Below are positions 52,382 to 62,653 of a stretch of DNA of 64,000 bases, one piece after another. The position numbers were made by a program, and so were the translations under genes. Location of the stretch: NCBI RefSeq assembly GCF_000372725.1, contig NW_005201058.1:165436-229435 (forward strand), given 5' to 3'. The stretch's first letter is position 1; each line of letters begins with the position of its first letter. Under the pieces are notes generated by a model that was not told the DNA's origin, made no database searches, and saw only the letters and a list, made by a program, of their open reading frames with translations. The stretch comes from Emiliania huxleyi CCMP1516. Taxonomy: Eukaryota > Haptophyta > Isochrysidales > Noelaerhabdaceae.

Positions 52382-53986
52382 CTAGGCTGGAATCGTGAAG
52401 TTGAAGCGTTGCCAGGCTGCGCCAGCACCCTCGGTCACCTCAAAGCGCTCCTCCTTCACTTCAAGCAGACCGAACCCAAACTGCTTGTACATCGTCGAGT
52501 TTGCAGTAATTACTGCTGCCGGCGCGCCGTCCTCCGTGAGGACCGTGGCCCCCACAGCCGTCGCAATGTTCGGATCGCCGTCAAAGAGCTTGGTCCCTCC
52601 GTGCCCGAAGACGAGGGTGGGGACGCGGCCTTCGTACTCAACGTATTGGAAGAGGTGGTAATGCCCAGATAGGACAAACTTGATCGTGGAGTTGAAGAGA
52701 CCGGTCGCTTCGGCAGCCAGTTGGAGAGTGTAGTCGAGCGCGAGGTAGCTGCCCTTGTGGCACGTGATGGCGTACAGGGGGCGGTGCGAAAGCAGCCCCA
52801 CGGGTTTGTGGCTGTCTAGCATTGACTTGCCCTCTGCAAAGATCTCAGTATAGTTGCCGTACTCCGCGGGGAAATTGGACGGGTCAAAGCCGTGCGACGA
52901 ATTCGGCGTGTAGGGAAACGCACTTTCGTTGCGGGGGTCGAGACCTGTGATCACCGTGACCTCGGTCGGACAATCCCCATCGTAATGATCGATGCCGCCA
53001 CCGACAGAAGCGACCTGGCTGCTGTCGACGACAAGCCACTGAACATCGTGATAGGTGACGACGTATGGATCGGTGAACTCACTGCATGGGACGTATTGTT
53101 TGACCCCTTGCCACTTCCATTCCTGGAGGGGAGGCATCGGACGCGGGTCCAGATACCGGAACCATCCAACCCCCGACCTCGTGCAGATCTCGTGGTTGCC
53201 GCGGAGTATAATCCATGGCGCTGCGAGCAAGAGCTTCCTCGAAGGTTCGAAGAAGTCCTCTTGCCAACTGCTCCACTGATCCCCGTGGCTCGTCATGTTC
53301 GCGCATGGGCATGGGTCGTAAAATCCCTTGGTCGCGTTTTCCTCATCAACGGGGCACACGTCCGGGCACTCGGTTTCGCCGTACAAGAAGTCTCCCACGT
53401 GGATGATGACGTCAGGGTTCTTTCCAGCGAGCTCGTCCGCCATCAGCTGGTATGGCCACGAGGTCGAGACCGGATTGAGCGACTGTTCCATTCCCTGGAT
53501 GTTCCCCTTCCATTCTCCATAATCAAAGCAGACTCCGGCGCTCTCGGGGTACTCGACAATGGTATCGGAGAGGTTGGCGGGGCAAGGGAGGGTGCCATTG
53601 TTTTTTACCTTGACTCGCAAGCCTGTGTCCCCGATGATCCCAAAATTGACCGGGCCCGACTTAACGGAGGGCAACTCTGTCGGCCCGAAAGAGGCGAGCG
53701 TGTAGTTTTGGGGCAGATCTCCAGAGCAGACGCGTTCAGGGAAACCGTGATCAGGGTCAGGCTCTGCATGCGTGGTGACGATCATCGTCTTCCCATCAGC
53801 CATCAGCACGGGGCAATCTTCCGTTGCGTCCACGATGGCGCGTGCGATTGGCACACTGTCGGGACCCATGATGACGTACACTGGTGGCGCTGGCGGCGGT
53901 GGTGATGCCGGGAATTCGGGCACGGAACTAAACGCGTCGGCGACACTGGCGGAGAGGATAAGAAGTGCGATTGCAAGAGGCAACAT
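52382..53986 (-). CDS. Secreted calcineurin-like metallophosphoesterase (purple acid phosphatase-like)
   Basis: Single exon, 534 aa from MLPLAIALLILSASVADAF, a clear signal peptide; an alternative Met 21 codons upstream is possible. Metal-binding motifs of the superfamily are in order: FGIIGDTG, VIIHVGDFLYG, LRGNHEI, then LLSHRPLYAI and LSGHYHLFQY. Many N-x-S/T sites (NYT, NGT, NAT, NMT, NST) fit a secreted or cell-surface enzyme. The Cys-rich insert between VGDFLYG and GNHE (CPDVCPVDEEN...DPCPCANM) is unusual. Likely releases phosphate from organic esters outside the cell. The open frame upstream of the start (to 54496) is not coding in character. Confidence 0.85.
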   Translation of the reverse strand: MLPLAIALLILSASVADAFSSVPEFPASPPPPAPPVYVIMGPDSVPIARAIVDATEDCPVLMADGKTMIVTTHAEPDPDHGFPERVCSGDLPQNYTLASFGPTELPSVKSGPVNFGIIGDTGLRVKVKNNGTLPCPANLSDTIVEYPESAGVCFDYGEWKGNIQGMEQSLNPVSTSWPYQLMADELAGKNPDVIIHVGDFLYGETECPDVCPVDEENATKGFYDPCPCANMTSHGDQWSSWQEDFFEPSRKLLLAAPWIILRGNHEICTRSGVGWFRYLDPRPMPPLQEWKWQGVKQYVPCSEFTDPYVVTYHDVQWLVVDSSQVASVGGGIDHYDGDCPTEVTVITGLDPRNESAFPYTPNSSHGFDPSNFPAEYGNYTEIFAEGKSMLDSHKPVGLLSHRPLYAITCHKGSYLALDYTLQLAAEATGLFNSTIKFVLSGHYHLFQYVEYEGRVPTLVFGHGGTKLFDGDPNIATAVGATVLTEDGAPAAVITANSTMYKQFGFGLLEVKEERFEVTEGAGAAWQRFNFTIPA

Positions 53987-54413
53987 CGCTTCTGCGGAGT
54001 CGGCCGCACCTGCGAGCGGTGCGAGGGGGGAACAGCGAGTGAAGCGCATCGCCCGCCGCCTGGGAGTGGTGCGGGCGCGGCAGGTAAGCAACTGCGTGCG
54101 GCGGTCAAGACGTGCAGCTCGCAGGACGCAGCGGGTTTCGGCGCGCGGTGCGGGAGGGCAGGGCGATTGGAGGGAAAGTGCAGGGCTTGCCTTGATGTCA
54201 GTCCCTGCTGCCTTGATGTCAGGGGCTTGCCTTGATGTCGGGGGGTACACCACGGAAAAGATAAAAAAAACAGCATGATTCACACGACAGACTAGGCGCG
54301 GGCGACGGATCCCACTCCCTTTGCGGCCACTCTTGAATCGTTGGGTCGCTCTAGTTCGAAAGAATTTACGAACTAGAATTCTCCGCGCGTCCACGACCTC
54401 GGCCGACTCGGGA

Positions 54414-56224
54414 ATGGTGACATCCTCCCCAGCGGCTGCCCACGATGACGCTCCGATCAGTCTCCTGTCTGACCTCCCGCCTGACGTCCTCGTCATGATC
54501 CTCGCCCGGTATGCAAACCACTGCCGCCCCTACCACCACGCTTCTCTGTCAAACACACTTGTCTCAGCACAACCCGACCCGCCGGGGACGCACCGCTCAG
54601 GTGCCGGAGCCCGGCCGACGTCTCCGCCGCCGGCACAACTGCTTGCATCTTTCACGGCAGCGGCGACTACGCGGGCGAGCGCTCCCTCGCGGAGCAGGCG
54701 CTCCGCCTCCGCGCGGCGGAGCGAGGGTACGACCTCCCTGCGGAGGAGCGGTCCGTGCGCCGCCTCTGCTTCCTCGCGCTGCAGCACGAGGCGAATCGGC
54801 TGGCGAAACTGGCGGCCGGAAACCAACACAGCCTCTTCACCGGGCGAGACGGCAGCGTCTCAACCTGCGGCTCGGAGTCTCGCGACCTCGCCGGCCTGCT
54901 GGGGCACGGGGAGGGCGTCACACGCCTCGCCACGCCGTCGCCGCTCCCGCCGCTCCCGCAAGGAATGTCTGCTGCGGGGGTGGTTGCGGGCAGCTACCAC
55001 TCCCTGCTCCTCGCCGACGGCGGCGGGCTGTGGAGCTGGGGGACAGGTCAACACGGCCAGCTCGGCCACGGCGCCCGCCTCTCCGAGCGGCGGCCGAGGC
55101 GGGTCGAGGCGCTCGCGGGGCGGAGCGTGGTCGCGGCGGCGGCGGGCCTCTCCCACAGCGTCGCGGTGACCGCCGACGGCGCCATCTTCAGCTGGGGCGG
55201 CGGCAAGTTTGGACAGCTCGGGCACGGGGACGAGGCGCCGGGCCGAGAGAGAGAGGGCCGAGAGAGAGCCGAGAGGAGCACGAGATCGCTGATGGTCAGC
55301 CAAGGGGGAGGGGGAGGGGCGGGGAAGAGGTCTCCGAGAGGCAGCCGAGGGAGCCCCGAGAAGAGGGGGAGCGCCCGAGAGCGAGAGCGAGGCGGTGTGT
55401 CCGTAGGAGCCCCGGCTCCTCCCTGAACTGATCGAGGCTCTTGCTGGCGAGCGGGTCGTCGCCGTGTCGGCCGGGCAGAGCGGCTTCTCGCTCGCCCTGA
55501 CGGCGGACGGCGCCGTCTGGAGCTGGGGCTTGGGGACGAGTGGGCAGCTCGGGCACGGCCCCGTCACCGCCCTGGCTCTGCCGAAGAGGGTGGAGGGCTT
55601 GGCCGGTCAGCTGGTCATCGCGGTGTCGGCGGGTTACGGGCATGCTCTCGCCATCACCGCCGATGGCGCCGTCTGGAGCTGGGGCGACGCTGTCGCCGGC
55701 CAGCTAGGCCACGGAGGTATGGAGTCGCGGCTCCTGCCTTCCAAGATCGAGGCCTTGGAGGGGCAGCGCGTCGTCGCCGTGTCGGCGGGGGGAGGCCACA
55801 GCCTCGCCCTCGCGGTCGACGGCGCCGTCTACAGCTGGGGCACCGGGCCGCTAGGGCGCATCGGGCGCGCGGCCGCCTTCACGCGGCACTCGGTGCTCGC
55901 CAGTGTGCATGGTGCACACCGCCGCCCCTCCCTCCCTCCCCGCACCGCTCACTCCCCGCCCCCTCCCTCCATATAACGTCTTCCTTCCTTGACCCTCCGA
56001 CCGCCAGCAACTCGCCGCGCACAGGCACGCTCTCCAGCCAGCTTTTGCCGGAGAGAGTCGAGGCGCTCGCGGGGCGGGGCGTCGTTGCCGTGTCGGCGGG
56101 CGCCTTGCACAGCCTCGCGCTGGCGGCTGACGGCAGCGTCTGGGGCTGGGGAGAGGGGACGAACTACCGCTTGGGCCACGGCGAGAATTGTGCGCACGCG
56201 CTGCCCGTTCGAATCGTAAAGTGA
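54414..56224 (+). CDS. F-box protein with RCC1 repeats
   Basis: Four exons: 54414-54508, 54601-55234, 55410-55885 and 56008-56224, giving 473 aa. The F-box (LSDLPPDVLVMILAR) is split by intron 1 (GT-AG) and continues CRSPADVSAAGTTACIFHG. RCC1 blades follow, each of the form GxHSLALxxDGxVWSWGxGxxGQLGHG: e.g. GSYHSLLLADGGGLWSWGTGQHGQLGHG, GYGHALAITADGAVWSWGDA, GALHSLALAADGSVWGWGEG. About six to seven blades are present, one propeller. Introns 2 and 3 read GC-AG (GAG|GCGCCG; CG|GCACTC). The F-box would link to SCF ubiquitin ligase, with the propeller as substrate receptor. Confidence 0.85.
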
Positions 56225-56651
56225 GGTCGAACGAGAGCGATAAAACTCACACGATGAGTTTCATTGACGGGAGAGATATGTGGAGAGTGGGACACTCTCA
56301 CAGTGAGGCTGAGCGGAGTGTGAGACAGTGAGAGCCACAGGCAGAGGGATCTTGCATCTTCCGCGCTTTTGTTCCCTCTTAAACTATCCAACACTCACAT
56401 GGCCACTGATCGATCATGCATGGCACTCCACGCACACACAACACACATGGGATGAACCCAACCAAAATGCAAAACGATGGAGCATGTCCGATGGCAATGT
56501 GGATGGACAATGGTCAATGCACAATGGACAATGGTCAATGCACAATGGAACAACGACAGCGAGACGGACAGACTCTAGAGAGTCGCGTGGTGATCAAGCG
56601 TGACGGTCAACGAGAGCCCCGAGAGTCGAGGTACTCCCAAGAGGAGCGTGT
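56225..56651. other. Intergenic between convergent genes
   Basis: A short tandem repeat (atggacaatggtcaatgcaca, about two copies at 56503-56555) is present. No gene is supported. Confidence 0.5.
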
Positions 56652-57310
56652 CTACTCACGCGCTTCGTCAAATGCCTCTGCCACCGCGTCCGAGGTCAAC
56701 GCGAGCCCAGAGCGCGCACGGGGGAGGGGCTCCCCGCCGCTGCCCCGCCTGCCGCGCGACGACGAGATGGAGAAGCACCCCGAGACGCGCTCGGAGAAGC
56801 GCCCTGAGACACGCTCCGAAAGGCGGCACACGTGCGCGACCTCGTCCGAAGCCCAGCGCTGGCCCGCGATGACGAGTCGGCCGGCGCCGCGCAGCACAGC
56901 CATGAGCTGTCGTCGCGCCGGCTTCTTGCTGCTCATCTCGCCCACGCGCATCGCCCTGGCGAGCACCCTGTCCGAGCCGGCGGGGAAGAAGAAGGCGAGG
57001 TGGCGGAGGAGGCGCGTCTTGATGGCGCCAGCGAGCGTGCCGTCGATCGAGTAGAAGACGTCGCGCCGCCCGACCGCGTGGGCGGCCACCATGATGGCGG
57101 CGCATCGGTCGGGCGACATGCTCTTCTTGGTCAGGTCGAGGTCGACCGCGCCGTCGCCGGTGCCGAGGCGCGCATTGTTCACGGGCGTGTTGACGGCGCC
57201 GGGATACGCGAGCGTGACGGTCGGCGGGACCGGCTCCGAGATTCCGAGCTCGACGCGCAGCGTGTTGAATAGCCCTTGAGCGCGAACTTCGACGCAAGAA
57301 GGGAGCGAGC
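56652..57310 (-). pseudogene. Short-chain dehydrogenase/reductase pseudogene, 5'-truncated and frameshifted
   Basis: The minus strand gives LLASKFALKGY, then after a one-base deletion (TATTCAAC for expected TATTTCAAC, near 57266) NTLRVELGISEPVPPTVTLAYPGAVNTPV, SMSPDRCAAIMVAAHAVGRRDVFYS and LLRHLAFFFPAGSDRVLARAM. This is the C-terminal half of a classical SDR of the membrane-associated type. The active-site Tyr of YxxxK is Leu here (LLASK), and the N-terminal Rossmann half with the Gly-rich motif is absent upstream. Three defects together argue for a dead copy. Confidence 0.7.
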
Positions 57311-57454
57311 GTCTTCGACGGCGTCAGCAAGTCGCTCATCTACTCGCGCGTTTTTTCTCTCTTTTTCCTTTTTCACGGCCTAGATTTAGCACACGCGCCT
57401 CAGCTTGCATACACACTCATACATTGGATTGTCATCGCCTGTGAGTGCGAGAAG

Positions 57455-57850
57455 GGCTAGCCGCAGGCAGCTAGCCCATGAGGAGCGCGTCCATAGACAC
57501 CTCACTAGACCCCACATACGGTCTCGTCCGTGCCTCGCAGGCCGGTGAGATTGCTAGAGGTGGAGCAAGCTGCTCTAGCCTCACATATCACTTCCTGTCG
57601 TCTGTTGTTTGAGTTGTGCCCTTGTTTGTGCCCTTGGCACCGTGGAGTGCTGGGGGGGGGCGACAGGGAGGATGTGGCCCTGAGTTATGTGTACGCCGAC
57701 TCAGGGTGTGTGGCAGCCAGCTGGCTGTGTGTCTTGTGAGCTTGTTTGTGTCTGTGTGTCGCTCGTGCGTGTCGTCATCATCTGTCTAGCGTCCACCCAT
57801 ACCGCGTTGGTGTCCAGTCCGAGCCTGGCTGTTCTTCACCTTACTACCTA
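57455..57850 (+). repeat. 430-bp dispersed repeat, full copy B
   Basis: Collinear with the copy at 50.4 kb, with small indels; it contains the same gggggg-cgacagggaggatgtggcc core and ends gcctggctgttcttcacctt-actacctacc. Confidence 0.85.
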
Positions 57851-57894
57851 CCTTCACAGTGTAATTTTACCGAAAAAATGCCATTTTTTTAAAT

Positions 57895-59498
57895 GAACTC
57901 GGGGGCACGGCACTGCATTTTTCTGGTCGTGTCGGTAGCCGTAAAGCCAGCCGGAGAGAAGAAAAAGGTCGCCATCCTGCCAACCCGCCTCGCCGACCTG
58001 GCTGGGGCGACCTGGCCTCGCTGCACGCCCTCGTCTCCGGGCGGCGGACGCGCGATACGTCGCTCGCGGCCCAGCTCGACGCGCGGCACGACACCGAGAA
58101 GCGGTCACGCTGCTCACCTGGGCCGCTCGGCACGGGCAGGCCGAGGCGGTGCGGCTGCTGCTCGAGGGCGGCGTCGGGGCGGCTGACAGCTACGGCGCTA
58201 CCGCGCTTCTCCTCGCGAGCGAGGGGGGGCACCTCGAGTGCGTCCGGCTGCTCCAGCAGGCTGGCGCGGCGACCAACCAGGCCAAGGAGAATGGCGTCAC
58301 GCCGCTGCTCATCGCGAGCGACAAGGGCCACCTCGAGATCGCCCGGCTGCTCCTCGAGGTCGGCGCGGCAGTCGACCGAGCAATGAGCGACGGCACCACG
58401 CCGCTGAGCGCTGCGAGCTTCAACGGCGAGATCGAGTGCGTCCGGCTGCTCCTCGAGGCTGGCGCGGCGGTGAACCAAGCAGACGCTGAAGGCTACACGC
58501 CGCTGTACGTCGCGTGCCAGGAGGGCCACCTCGAGTGCGCCCGGCTGCTCCTCGAGTCGAGTGCGGCGGTCAACCAAGCCAACGTCAACGGCGCCACGCC
58601 GCTGTACATCGCGTGCGAGGATGGCCACCTCGAGTGCGCCCAGCTGCTCCTCGAGGCTGGCGCGGCGGTCAACCAAGCCCGCAACGACGGCGCCACGCCG
58701 CTGTTCATCGCGTGCCAGGATGGCCACCTCGAGTGCGCCCAGCTGCTCCTCGAGGCTGGCGCGGCGGTCAGCCAAGCCGGCAACGACGGCGCCACGCCGC
58801 TGTTCACCGCGTGCCAGAAGGGCCAGCTCGAGTGCGTCCGGCTGCTCCTCGAGGCTGGCGCGGCGATCAACCAAGCCAAGCAGAACGGTGCCACGCCGCT
58901 GTTCATTGCGTGCCAGCTGGGCCACGTCGACATCATCCGGCTGCTCCTCGAGGCCGGCGCGGCAGTCTGCCAAGCCCGCAACAACGGCGCCACGCCGCTG
59001 CTCATGGCGTGCTGGCAGGGCCACCTCGAGGTCGCCAAGCTCCTCTCCTCCTACGGCGCCTCCCGCGCCGCTACGCCCTTCGGCACGCCCGAGGAGGCCG
59101 CAAACAGCCGCGGCCACGCCGACCTCGCCGCCTGGCTGGTCGCCAGCCGCGGCTGGACGCCGCTCGCGCACCTTGAGACCCTCACCGCCGCCCGCGCCAC
59201 CTGCCTCCTGCGCAGCGGCGCAAGCTTGCACGAGGGCGAGCCGACGCCGCTGCGGCGCGCCGCGGGCGGTGCGGGCGAGGCGGCGGCGCTGGTCCGGCGG
59301 GCGGCGGCGCTGTGGTCGCCGGCAAGCCACTCGCTCTTCCCCGCGGCGGCCCGCGCGCGGGCGGCGCTCCTCGTCCTCTCGCTCTACGAGATCCACGAGC
59401 GGTACCACCTCGACTCGGCCGGAGCCACGAACGGCATCGCGGCGCTCGACTTTGGCCACTGCGTCTTGGGCTTCGCGATCACGCGCGAGACGGAGTAG
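57895..59498 (+). CDS. Ankyrin-repeat protein, paralogue of the 23.2 kb gene, 5' end frameshifted
   Basis: The long clean frame starts at 58149 (RLLLEGGVGAADSYGATALLLAS) and gives about nine ankyrin units of the form GATPLFIACQDGHLECAQLLLEAGAAV. Then come GHADLAAWLVASRGWTPLAHLETLTAARATCLLRSGASL and a helical end (LVRRAAALWSPASHSLFPAAARARAALLV...LGFAITRETE). Compared with the 23.2 kb gene, the 5' part (LADLA-GDLASL...LDARHDTE) needs two frame changes, near 57995 and 58105. It is therefore either a damaged gene or one starting further in. It lacks the intron that its paralogue has after HLE. Confidence 0.75.
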
Positions 59499-59765
59499 GG
59501 GCCCTTTGTGCGCAGCGCAGCACTTGGTGCCGCGCGGTGATCTCGGTCATGCGGATCGGCTAACATGACGCCTTTTGGTCAGCGGTGGGTGGAGATCAGA
59601 TGTGTACCGCCTGACCGCTGACGCTGTGTGGTTTTCACATATCACATAGGAGCAGGGCGAGGCCGCGCGAAGAAGAACAGGGAAACCCGCCAAACAGCAG
59701 GGGCCGGCAAACAAAGAAGAAAAACAGAGCCAAGCTTCGTGGCGAAAAGAAGAAGAAAAAAGAAA
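59499..59765. other. Spacer between ankyrin copies
   Basis: No gene; an A-rich stretch (aagaagaaaaaagaaaatgg) precedes the truncated ankyrin copy. Confidence 0.5.
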
Positions 59766-59914
59766 ATGGAGTTTTTTTCTCAGGGCGGAATCGGGAATGA
59801 GCGGCGCCCTCTTGCCAACAACCGCCTCGCCGACCTGGCTCGGGGCGACCTGGCCTGGCTGCGCGCCTTCCTCTCCGGGCGGCGGACGCGCGGCACGTGG
59901 CGCTCGCGGCTCAG
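59766..59914 (+). pseudogene. Truncated 5' end of an ankyrin-family gene
   Basis: Reads MEFFSQGGIGNERRPLANNRLADLARGDLAWLRAFLSGRRTRGTW, then the homology to the 23.2 and 57.9 kb genes stops where the 3' end of RPA49 (minus strand) begins. No ankyrin units follow. It shows an intact ATG for this family that the 23.2 kb gene lacks. Confidence 0.65.
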
Positions 59915-62290
59915 CTACCGCTTCTTTGGCGCGGCGCGGCCCTGCTCGACCCGCGGCAGCTCGAGCGGCAGCTTGAGGCTGCACGCCGTCGAGCCTCGCG
60001 TGCGCGGCATCGCACAGCCGAGTTGGCGGAGGTAGAGGTTCGCCTCCTTGGGCGTGAGAGAGAGCAGCTTGGCCAGCTCGGCCGTGTCGCCCTGCCCGTG
60101 GCCAATCCAGAGCGCCAGCGCGAGCGCGTGCATCGCGAGCTTGTGCTTGCTCTCGGACGTGAGGCGGCGCGTCACGGTCAAGTCGTCGGCCGACGAGCCT
60201 GCGCCATGAGGAGACGCGTGAATACGAGAGCCACAAACTCCGGGGGGGAGGGAGAGGGAGGGAGGGAGAGAGAGAACACCATTCGGCGTCTGGGCTACGA
60301 GATCTGGGGAGAGATCTGAGGAGAGTCGGGGCTGCACTCGGCATCTAAGCTGACGAGCCCCCCTGCGGCGCCGTGAAGCGGACGAGCAGCTCGCGCCACG
60401 CGTCCATCGGCTCGATGCCTGGGGGCAGGAGAGGAGGAGCACACAGTCGGGGTGTGGACGAGTATAGGAGCATGCGCAGGTGCGTGGAGGTGGAGGATGG
60501 AGTAGGTGCATAGGGCAGGAGAAACGGGTCGCTGTGCAGGAGGTGCGTCTATGAGGGCCATCCCGGCGAGCGGAGAACGGCCTTCTGATCACTCTCGTCC
60601 ACTCCCGTCCACTCTTCGGCTAATCTCGTCCCCTCTCGGCTAATCTCGTCCACTCTCGGCTAATCTTGTCCACTCTCGGCTAATCTCGTCCACTCTCGGC
60701 TAATCTCGGCTAATCTCGTCCACTCTCGGCTAATCTCGTCCACTCTCCGCTAATCTCGTCCACTCTCGGCTAAACTCGTCCACTCTCGGCTAATCTCGGC
60801 TAATCTCGTCCACTCTCGGCTAATCTCGTCCACTCTCGGCTACTCTCGTCCACTCTCGGCTACTCTCGTCCACTCTCGGCTAATCTCGTCCACTCTCGGC
60901 TACTCTCGTCCACTCTCGGCTAATCTCGTCCACTCTCGGCTAATCTCGGCTACTCTCGTCCACTCTCGGCTACTCTCGATGCCGAGCTTGCGGGCGAGCG
61001 GGTGGTGGTTGTCGCCGTCGGCGGCGGCGGGAGGCGGGATGGCGCGGCTCTGGCCGTAGAGGCGCACCATGTAGGTGAGGTACAGCAGCCCGCGCAGCAC
61101 ATCCGCCCGCTCGCTCGTCTGCCGCTCGGCGACGCGACCAGCCTTTGGCAGCGCAGACCGCAGCACGCGCAGCACGAAGGGCGGCCAGACGCGGATCTCC
61201 TCGCCGGCCATGGCGGAGAGCTGCGCCTCGCTGCGCGCCGCCTCGTCGAGCGACGCCCATTTGAGCGAGCCTACGGGACGTGTCATAGAGGTGTCCTGGA
61301 CATGTCCTGGACATCTCGTCGAGCGACGCCCATTTGAGCGAGCCTACGGGACGTGTCATAGAGGTGTCCTGGACATGTCCTGGACATCTCGTCGAGCGAC
61401 GCCCATTTGAGCGAGCCTACGGGACGTGTCATAGAGGTGTCCTGGACATGTCCTGGACATCTCGTCGAGCGACGCCCACTTGAGCGAGCCTACGGGACGT
61501 GTCATAGAGGTGTCCTGGACATGTCCTGGACATCTCGTCGAGCGACGCCCACTTGAGCGAGCCTACGGGACGTGTCATAGAGGTGTCCTGGACATGTCCT
61601 GGACATCTCGTCGAGCGACGCCCACTTGAGGTTGCCCCACGCGATGTCGCCGACCATCCCGTCGCGCGGGTACGCGTCGCGTGCGGCCGACGCGGCGAGG
61701 TCAAAGCGAGGGTGCGACGGCCTCTTCTGCTGCTCGGAGAGGGCGGCGGCGGCGTCCTCGGCGGGGGTCGCCTCGAGCGCCGTGCTAACCGTCGCGTTGA
61801 GCGACGCGCCGTCCAGCACCGCGTCATGCTTGACCAGCTTGGCCGCGTTGGCCGCGAGCTTCTTCCGCGCCTTTTCCGAGCCGAGCAGCTTGACAACCGC
61901 CTCCTTGCCCTCGCGACCCGACGCCGCGCCGCCGCCGCCCGCCGCCGCCGCCGCCTCGCCCGCCGCCGGCGCGGGGGCGAAGGCCGGGTCCGGCTCGGCG
62001 GCGCCCATCAGGAGCGGCGCCGAGAGCGCGTGGAGGCGCACCACACCCGAGCCCTTTTTGCGCACGCCGAGCAGGTAGGAGCCGTGCGCTGCGCCCGGCG
62101 CGCCCGCGAAGCTGACGCGCTGGCCGCGCGCCCGCACGCGCACCCGGTCCGGCACCCGGCCCGACCCGGGCTTGCGCTCGAGCCGGAGCTGGAGCGGCTC
62201 GCTCGGCGGCCGGCCGTCACGGAAGCTGAGGAGAACGGGGCCGACGCGGCCGGACGCCGAGGGAGCGCACTCGAGCGTAATCGACGGCAT
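59915..62290 (-). CDS. RPA49: RNA polymerase I subunit RPA49-like
   Basis: Structural subunit of RNA polymerase I, which transcribes rRNA in the nucleolus. Four exons: 62290-61636, 61270-60983, 60418-60359 and 60198-59915, 428 aa, frame-consistent throughout. The N-terminal part (MPSITLECAPS...VLLSFRDG) fits the dimerisation barrel. The middle has SEKARKKLAANAAKLVKHDAVLDG and DAYPRDGMVGDIAWGSLKWASLDEAA. The C-terminal part fits the tandem winged-helix domain (LARKLGIEPMDAWRELLVRFTAP, SESKHKLAMHALALALWIG, AELAKLLSLTPKEANLYLRQLGC) and ends in a basic tail. All three introns read GC-AG in phase 1, and each has exon sequence repeated at both edges. The identification is from motif order; overall similarity should be confirmed. 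Confidence 0.78.
60590..60980. repeat. Minisatellite of ctcggctaatctcgtccact units in RPA49 intron 2
   Basis: About twenty units of 10 and 20 bp (ctctcggctaatctcgtcca and the short form tctcggctaa). Taken with the other introns, the array lies wholly between the exon ending KLG and the exon starting IEPMDAW. Confidence 0.9.
61242..61636. repeat. 73-bp tandem array in RPA49 intron 1, each unit carrying the exon edge
   Basis: Units start at 61242, 61315, 61388, 61461, 61534 and 61607, a constant 73-bp period. Each contains ctcgtcgagcgacgcccа-type sequence (minus strand coding WASLDE) plus ggacatgtcctggacat. The three right-hand copies share a T-to-C change (cccactt for cccattt), so the array grew in steps. 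Confidence 0.93.
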
Positions 62291-62389
62291 GGCCGCGAGG
62301 CTCGTGAAAAGTACGCAGGCACGGATTTTCAGCTATGTCGGAGGGGGGGAGGGGCGCGGCCTCTGAATTCTACCCCGGATACAGCCCGG

Positions 62390-62650
62390 CAGCCAACTGG
62401 CTGTGTGTCTTGTGAGCCTGTTTGTGTCTGTGTGTCGCTCGTGCGTGTCGTCATCATCCAGCGTCCACCCATACCGCGTTTTTCGGTTGTTGTTTTGTTT
62501 GTTGTTGGGAGAGAGAGATTAACAAAACACAAATCGATGAGAGATTTGTGTTGTTGTTGTTGGCAAACCAAGACACAGAGCTCACACAGGATCACATACC
62601 GCGTTGGTGTCCAGTCCGAGCCTGGCTGTTCTTCATCTTCCTACCTAACC
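62390..62650 (+). repeat. 430-bp dispersed repeat, 3' part, copy C
   Basis: Matches the ends of copies A and B (ctggctgtgtgtcttgtgag, cgcgttggtgtccagtccga, gcctggctgttcttca), interrupted by an extra T/G-rich insert (62480-62595). It is broken at its tail by the Mutator-like element. Confidence 0.8.
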
Positions 62651-62653
62651 TAA

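Noticed and set aside
57867..59459. 530-aa minus-strand ORF
   Set aside because: Antisense of the ankyrin paralogue; low complexity and no family features.
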